Assembly (NCBI RefSeq): GCF_900114845.1 | Contig: NZ_FOUK01000005.1 | Location: 190,339 to 254,338, forward strand | Reading direction: 5' to 3' | Length of the DNA stretch: 64,000 nucleotides | Source: Pimelobacter simplex | GTDB lineage: Bacteria > Actinomycetota > Actinomycetes > Propionibacteriales > Nocardioidaceae | In this document: in pieces, positions 59,591-64,000 of the stretch | Numbering within the stretch: position 1 is the stretch's first letter | How the letters are laid out: the number at the start of each line of letters is the position of its first letter | Notes under the pieces: model-generated | Databases searched by the model: none | Told to the model about the DNA's origin: nothing | Seen by the model: the letters and a program-made list of their open reading frames with translations, nothing else | Made by a program: the position numbers and the translations under genes

Positions 59591-60411
59591 GCATCCTCGA
59601 CCGCTTCACCGTCACCGACCACGTCGCCGTCGTCACCGGCGCCGGCCGCGGCATCGGCGCCGCCACCGCGATCGCGCTCGCCGAGGCCGGCGCGGACGTC
59701 GTCATCTCCTCGCGCACCGAGGCGCAGCTCGAGGAGGTCGCGCGCCGGATCGAGGGCGTGGGCCGCCGCGCCCTCGTCGTCCCGGCCAACCTGGCGCACA
59801 CCGAGGAGGTCGCCGCTCTGGCCGCCGCGGCCCACGAGGAGTTCGGCCGCCTCGACATCGTCGTCAACAACGTCGGCGGCACCATCCCCAACGCGTTCCT
59901 CGACACCGACGTGGCCTACCTCGAGGAGGCCTTCCACTTCAACGTCGCCACCGCGCACGCGCTCAGCCGCGCGGCCGTCCCGCTGATGCTGGCCTCGGCG
60001 GGGGAGGGCCGGCAGAAGTCGATCACCTCGATCTCGTCGGCGATGGGCCGGCTCGCCGGCCGCGGCTACCTCGCCTACGGCACCGCCAAGGCGGCGCTCG
60101 CGCACTGGTCGCGACTGGCTGCCACCGACCTCAACCCGGAGATCCGGGTGAACGGCGTCTTCGTCGGCTCGGTCATGACGAGTGCGCTGGAGTTCGTCGC
60201 CGGGGTCCCGGAGATGAAGACCCAGCTCGAGGAGGCGACCCCGCTCGGGCGGATCGGCGAGGCCGAGGACATCGCCGCCGCCGTGGTCTACCTGGCCTCT
60301 GCCGCGGGCAAGTACGTGACCGGCAAGATGCTCGAGGTCGACGGCGGCATCCAGGAGCCGAACCTCGACTTGCAGCTACCCGATCTACGAGCGGAAGTGA
60401 ACTCTCCCTAG
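59587..60411 (+). CDS. Short-chain dehydrogenase/reductase
   Basis: 274 aa classical SDR: VAVVTGAGRGIGAATAIALAE for NAD(P), NNVGG motif, catalytic Ser in ITSISSAMG, and YGTAK for Tyr-Lys; C-terminal KYVTGKMLEVDGG. Overlap of its ATG with the reductase stop shows cotranscription. Under the upstream KstR-type operator, a hydroxysteroid or beta-hydroxyacyl substrate is plausible, though not proven. Confidence 0.9.
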   Translation: MSILDRFTVTDHVAVVTGAGRGIGAATAIALAEAGADVVISSRTEAQLEEVARRIEGVGRRALVVPANLAHTEEVAALAAAAHEEFGRLDIVVNNVGGTIPNAFLDTDVAYLEEAFHFNVATAHALSRAAVPLMLASAGEGRQKSITSISSAMGRLAGRGYLAYGTAKAALAHWSRLAATDLNPEIRVNGVFVGSVMTSALEFVAGVPEMKTQLEEATPLGRIGEAEDIAAAVVYLASAAGKYVTGKMLEVDGGIQEPNLDLQLPDLRAEVNSP

Positions 60412-60414
60412 AGT
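60409..60414 (+). promoter_or_regulatory. -10 box of leaderless MBL promoter
   Basis: TAGAGT overlapping the end of the SDR gene, followed by 6 nt and ATG at 60421. The MBL gene may be transcribed both from here and by read-through. Confidence 0.5.
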
Positions 60415-60420
60415 GGGCTC

Positions 60421-61494
60421 ATGACTACGGGAGGGATCGCCACCGGACACGCCGTCTCGCCGGACTCGGGCCGCCACTGGGCCGACGAAGGTGCCTGGCA
60501 GGTGGCGGAGGGGATCCACCGGATCCCGCTGCCCCTCCCGATGGACGCGCTCAAGGCGGTCAACATCTACGTCGTCGCCGGTGACGACGGGCTCACCCTG
60601 ATCGACGGCGGCTGGGCGATCCCGGTCGCGCGCGAGCTGCTCGACAAGAGCCTGCGCTCGATCGGGTACGGCTTCGGCGACATCAAGCGCTTCCTGGTGA
60701 CCCACGTCCACCGCGACCACTACACGCTCGCCACCGTCCTCGGCCAGGAGTACGGCGCCGAGGTCGCCCTCGGCATCGGCGAGCAGCCCGCCCTCGAGCT
60801 CCTCCACCGCGCCGGCCACGACGGCCTCGACGAGAGCCCCTTCCTCGCCGTCCTCCGCACCGCCGGCGCCGCCGAGATCGCCGACCTCTGGGAGGCCGGC
60901 CACGACGGCGAGCTGCCCAACCCCGGCGACTGGGCGTTCCCGGACCTCTGGATCGAGGGCGACCGCCAGTTCGACGTCGGCCGGCGCACCCTCGACGCCG
61001 TCCACACCCCGGGGCACACCCCGGGGCACTACGTCTACGCCGACCAGGCCGAGGGCGTGCTCTTCGCCGGCGACCACGTGCTCCCCACGATCACCCCCTC
61101 CATCGGCTTCACCGTGCCGCCCGCTGAGCAGCCCCTCGGCCAGTTCATGGCCTCGCTCGCGCGCGTCCGCGAGCTGCCCGACCTGCGCATCCTCCCGGCC
61201 CACGGCCCGGTCGCCCCCTCGTCGTACGAGCGGGTGGACGAGCTCCTGGCCCACCACGAGGAGCGCCTCACCCAGTGCCTCACCTCGCTGCGCGAGCGCG
61301 GCTCGGTCACCTCGCTCGTGGTCGCGCGCGACCTCGGCTGGACCCGGCACGAGCGGGCGATGGACGAGCTCGATGTGTTCAGCCAGGGCATGGCCGCGAT
61401 GGAGACCAAGGCGCACCTGGAGCTGCTCGTCGCGCGGGGACAGGCGACCGAGGAGGGGCACCCGGACGGCGTGGTCTTCACCGCCGTAGACTGA
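60421..61494 (+). CDS. Metallo-beta-lactamase-fold hydrolase
   Basis: 357 aa. Metal site FLVTHVHRDHYTLATVL (HxHxDH), TPGHTPGHYVY and LFAGDHVLP; the further His lies in ILPAHGPV. The N-terminal segment MDALKAVNIYVVAGDDGLTLIDGG is the usual MBL strand pair. The C-terminal extension of about 80 residues (EERLTQCLTSLRERGSVTSLVVARDL) resembles winged-helix tails of LACTB2-like enzymes. Probably hydrolyses a thioester or lactone in the pathway of the two upstream genes. Confidence 0.88.
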   Translation: MTTGGIATGHAVSPDSGRHWADEGAWQVAEGIHRIPLPLPMDALKAVNIYVVAGDDGLTLIDGGWAIPVARELLDKSLRSIGYGFGDIKRFLVTHVHRDHYTLATVLGQEYGAEVALGIGEQPALELLHRAGHDGLDESPFLAVLRTAGAAEIADLWEAGHDGELPNPGDWAFPDLWIEGDRQFDVGRRTLDAVHTPGHTPGHYVYADQAEGVLFAGDHVLPTITPSIGFTVPPAEQPLGQFMASLARVRELPDLRILPAHGPVAPSSYERVDELLAHHEERLTQCLTSLRERGSVTSLVVARDLGWTRHERAMDELDVFSQGMAAMETKAHLELLVARGQATEEGHPDGVVFTAVD

Positions 61495-61502
61495 CGCTCG
61501 TC

Positions 61503-61592
61503 AGACAGGGGAGCCGCGCCGACGCGGCTGAGAGTGCGGACGATCCGCAGACCCTCCGAACCTGATCCGGTTAGCACCGGCGAAGGGAGTCA
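61503..61592 (+). ncRNA. TPP riboswitch (THI element)
   Basis: Conserved blocks in order: AGGGGAGCC, GGCTGAGAGTG, CCGCAGACCCTCCGAACCTG, and ATCCGGTTAGCACCGG then CGAAGGGAG. These are the THI box signatures for binding thiamine pyrophosphate. The terminal GGGAG (61586-61590) is 6 nt before the ATG of the transporter gene, so ligand binding probably masks the ribosome-binding site. Confidence 0.95.
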
Positions 61593-61596
61593 ACCG

Positions 61597-62670
61597 ATGC
61601 CGACGCGCATCCACACCGGCCGCCTCACCCTGGTGGCCCTCACCGCCTCCGCCCTCCTGGCGAGCGGCTGCTCGCTCCTCGGGTCCGAGGACGACGGCCG
61701 CACGGCCGACGACAAGACCGTCACGCTGGTCACCCACGAGTCGTTCGCGCTGCCCGACGAGCTGGTGAAGGAGTTCGAGAAGGACACCGGCTACGACCTG
61801 AAGATCAGCAAGCTCGAGGACGCGGGCGCGCTGACGAACCAGCTCGTGCTGACCAAGGACAACCCGGTTGGTGACGTCGTCTTCGGGATCGACAACACCT
61901 TCGCCACCCGGGCGATCGACGAGGACGTGTTCGCGCCGTACCGGGCGACGCTGCCGGCGGGGGCGAAGGAGTACGCGCTGCCGGGCGACGACAGCGGGGC
62001 GCTGACGCCGGTCGACACGGGCAGCGTCTGCGTGAACGTCGACGACGCGTGGTTCGCGAAGAACGGGGTGCCGGCGCCGAAGAGCATCGACGACCTGACC
62101 AAGCCCGTCTACAAGGACCTCTTCGTGGTGCCGGGTGCGAGCACGAGCTCGCCGGGCCTCGCCTTCCTGCTCGCCACCATCGCCAAGTACGGCGACGGCT
62201 GGACCGACTACTGGACCGCGCTGATGGCCAACGGCGCCCGGGTCGTCAAGGGCTGGTCCGACGCCTACTTCACCGACTTCACGTTCTCGGGCGGGGACCG
62301 GCCGATCGTCGTCTCGTACGACTCGTCGCCGGCGTTCACGCTCGACAAGGCGGGCAAGAAGTCGTCGACGAGCGCGCTGCTGGACGACTGCTTCCGCCAG
62401 GTCGAGTACGCCGGCGTGCTGCGCAACGAGCAGGGCACCACCAACGTCTCGGGCGCCCACGCGGTGATCGACTGGCTGCTCTCGCCCGAGGTCCAGGCGG
62501 CCCTGCCCGAGTCGATGTACGTCTACCCGGTCGCCGACGACACCGCGCTGCCCGCGGCGTGGTCGGAGTTCGCGACGAAGGCCCCGGACGCCGAGCAGGT
62601 CGACCCCGCGCGGATCACCGAGGAGCGGAAGACCTGGTTGGAGGAGTGGACCGAGATCGTGTCCCGATGA
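61597..62670 (+). CDS. Thiamine ABC transporter substrate-binding lipoprotein
   Basis: 357 aa. Lipobox LLASGC, then the periplasmic-binding fold VTLVTHESFALPDELVKEFEKDTGYDLKISK, and GDVVFGIDNTFATRAIDEDVFAPY. These match the TbpA/ThiB family, which binds thiamine or its phosphates. The TPP riboswitch directly upstream, ending in its ribosome-binding site, strongly supports a role in thiamine or thiamine-precursor uptake. The permease ATG overlaps its stop. Confidence 0.92.
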   Translation: MPTRIHTGRLTLVALTASALLASGCSLLGSEDDGRTADDKTVTLVTHESFALPDELVKEFEKDTGYDLKISKLEDAGALTNQLVLTKDNPVGDVVFGIDNTFATRAIDEDVFAPYRATLPAGAKEYALPGDDSGALTPVDTGSVCVNVDDAWFAKNGVPAPKSIDDLTKPVYKDLFVVPGASTSSPGLAFLLATIAKYGDGWTDYWTALMANGARVVKGWSDAYFTDFTFSGGDRPIVVSYDSSPAFTLDKAGKKSSTSALLDDCFRQVEYAGVLRNEQGTTNVSGAHAVIDWLLSPEVQAALPESMYVYPVADDTALPAAWSEFATKAPDAEQVDPARITEERKTWLEEWTEIVSR

Positions 62671-64000
62671 CCGCGTCCGGCGGCTCCGGACGGGTCGCGG
62701 GGCGAGCGGCGTACGTCGCGCTCGCCGCGGTCCCGGTCGCGGTCGTCGCGGTCTTCTTCGTGCTGCCCGTCGGCGCGATGCTGCACCGCGGGGTCTGGCC
62801 GGAGGGCCGCTTCGACCCCGGTGCGGTGCTCGACGTGCTGGGCCGCCCGCGGACCGGCCGGGTGCTGTGGTTCACGGTGTGGACCAGCTCGGTCGCGACC
62901 GTGGTGTCGGTGCTGCTGGGCCTGCCGGCGGCGTACGTGCTGCACCGGCTGCGCTTCCCGGGCCGCGGCCTCGTGCGCACGGCGCTGCTGGTGCCGTTCG
63001 TGCTGCCGACCGTGGTGGTGGGGCTGGCGGTGCGCCAGCTCATCACGTCGTCGGGGCCGCTGGGCTTCCTCGGGCTCGACGGGACGCCGGTCGCGATCCT
63101 GATCGGCCTCGTCTTCTTCAACGTGGCCGTGGTGATCCGGACCGTCGGCGTCGCCTGGGAGGGCCTCGACCGGCGCCCGGCCGAGGCCGCCGCGGCGCTC
63201 GGTGCCACGCCCGCCCAGGTCTTCCGCACGGTCACCTTCCCCGCGCTGCGCCCGGCGATCGTGTCGGCGGCGAGCGTGGTGTTCCTGTTCTGCGCCACGG
63301 CGTTCGGCGTCGTGCTGGTGCTGGGCGGCGTGCGCTACTCGTCGGTCGAGACCGAGATCTACCTGCTCACCGCCGACCTGCTCGACCTGCCCGCGGCCGC
63401 GGCGCTCTCGCTCGTGCAGATGCTGGCCGTCGTGGCGCTCCTCGTGGTCGTGGGCCGGCTGCGCGCCGTACCGGACCCGACGGTGCGGCGCGTGCTGGCG
63501 CCCGCCGTGCGCCCGCAGCGGCGCGACCTGCCGGCGCTCGCGGCCACGGCGCTGACGCTGTGCCTGGTGGCGCTGCCGATCGCCGCCCTCGCCCTCGGCT
63601 CGGTACGCCGCGAGGGCGCGTGGAGCCTCGACTTCTACCGCGCGCTCGGCGGCTCCGGCGACGGCCTGCTGCAGGTGTCGGTCACCGACGCGCTGCTGGC
63701 CTCGCTGCGGATCGCGGTCGACGCCACCTGGATGTCGCTCTCGCTCGGGCTGATCGTCGCGTTCGTCGTCACCCGGCGCACCCGCAGCCGGCTCGGTCGC
63801 CGCGCGCGGACGGTGCTCGACGGCTTCTTCATGCTGCCGCTCGGCGTCTCCGCGGTGACGCTCGGCTTCGGCTTCCTGATCGCGCTCGACCGACCGCCGC
63901 TCGACCTGCGGGCGAGCCCCCTGCTCGTGCCGATCGCGCAGGCGCTGGTGGCGCTGCCGCTCGTCGTCCGGACGCTCGTCCCGGTGCTCGCCGGCATCGA
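62667..64000 (+). CDS. Thiamine-type ABC transporter permease, 3' end cut by window edge
   Basis: 444 codons are visible. Two halves each carry a binding-protein-dependent permease core. The EAA loop of the first is EGLDRRPAEAAAALGATPAQVFRTVTFPALRP. The second half begins near ALAATALTLCLVALPIAALALG and runs to the window end with FFMLPLGVSAVTLGFGFLIAL. A duplicated permease in one chain is the ThiP pattern. An ATPase gene would be expected next, outside the window. Confidence 0.9.
   Translation, partial: MTASGGSGRVAGRAAYVALAAVPVAVVAVFFVLPVGAMLHRGVWPEGRFDPGAVLDVLGRPRTGRVLWFTVWTSSVATVVSVLLGLPAAYVLHRLRFPGRGLVRTALLVPFVLPTVVVGLAVRQLITSSGPLGFLGLDGTPVAILIGLVFFNVAVVIRTVGVAWEGLDRRPAEAAAALGATPAQVFRTVTFPALRPAIVSAASVVFLFCATAFGVVLVLGGVRYSSVETEIYLLTADLLDLPAAAALSLVQMLAVVALLVVVGRLRAVPDPTVRRVLAPAVRPQRRDLPALAATALTLCLVALPIAALALGSVRREGAWSLDFYRALGGSGDGLLQVSVTDALLASLRIAVDATWMSLSLGLIVAFVVTRRTRSRLGRRARTVLDGFFMLPLGVSAVTLGFGFLIALDRPPLDLRASPLLVPIAQALVALPLVVRTLVPVLAGI

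Overview
The window is about 64 kb of very GC-rich, gene-dense DNA from an actinobacterium. A member of the Propionibacteriales such as Nocardioides is the best guess. The support is a WhiB-like regulator, an F420-type nitroreductase family protein, a CRP-nth-TlpA-Nudix-MarP block arranged as in mycobacteria, a WblA/PBP/ArsA-like block arranged as in Streptomyces, abundant GTG starts, and many promoters of the TANNNT type placed 6-8 nt before a start codon (leaderless mRNAs). No rRNA, tRNA, CRISPR array, insertion sequence or phage gene was found. No gene-free stretch exceeds 300 nt; the longest are 29118-29343, 20347-20554, 37790-37968 and 58302-58474.

Region 1 (1-17 kb): the 5' part of a FAD-binding dehydrogenase and a membrane adenylate/guanylate cyclase (both minus) are followed by a plus-strand run: SnoaL-like protein, PGPGW membrane protein, sugar O-acetyltransferase, patatin-like lipase and a protein with two TetR DNA-binding domains. 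The recC-recB-recD operon and an ACT-domain protein come next, then a nitroreductase-family protein, thioredoxin and a MerR regulator on the minus strand.

Region 2 (17.6-31.7 kb): class A penicillin-binding protein, WblA/WhiB4-type regulator, two ArsA-like ATPases, an ABC exporter (FtsX-type permease plus ATPase), a divergent inositol-monophosphatase-like protein, a two-component system, then two small proteins, RidA, Nudix and metallo-beta-lactamase-fold hydrolases.

Region 3 (31.7-40.9 kb): a Pro-Glu-rich LPXTG-like surface protein, CRP, endonuclease III, a TlpA-like lipoprotein, Nudix/CoA pyrophosphatase and MarP-type protease, a 147-bp inverted-repeat-bounded element, then acyl-CoA dehydrogenase, enoyl-CoA hydratase and a membrane protein.

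Region 4 (41-53.4 kb): a catabolic locus. A minus-strand operon (2-hydroxyacid dehydrogenase, GntR/FadR regulator, SDR, ketoglutarate-semialdehyde-type dehydrogenase) is divergent from a plus-strand operon (BMP-type nucleoside ABC transporter, cytidine-deaminase-like enzyme, VOC protein, FAH-fold enzyme, second aldehyde dehydrogenase). I infer uptake of a nucleoside-like compound and oxidation of its sugar towards 2-oxoglutarate.

Region 5 (53.4-64 kb): LVIVD-repeat protein and DUF305 lipoprotein, MpaB-type oxygenase, NADH:flavin oxidoreductase, a small lipoprotein, then a reductase-SDR-MBL run behind a perfect KstR-type operator, which suggests steroid or related lipid metabolism. A TPP riboswitch precedes a thiamine-type ABC transporter that runs off the end.

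Three copies of one palindrome family (arms beginning CGTCGTACCGGAC) lie at 40.9, 53.4 and 55.8 kb, each exactly in the gap between convergent genes. Unrelated long palindromes occupy similar positions at 16.3 and 33.7 kb, and another lies between two same-strand genes at 1.6 kb.
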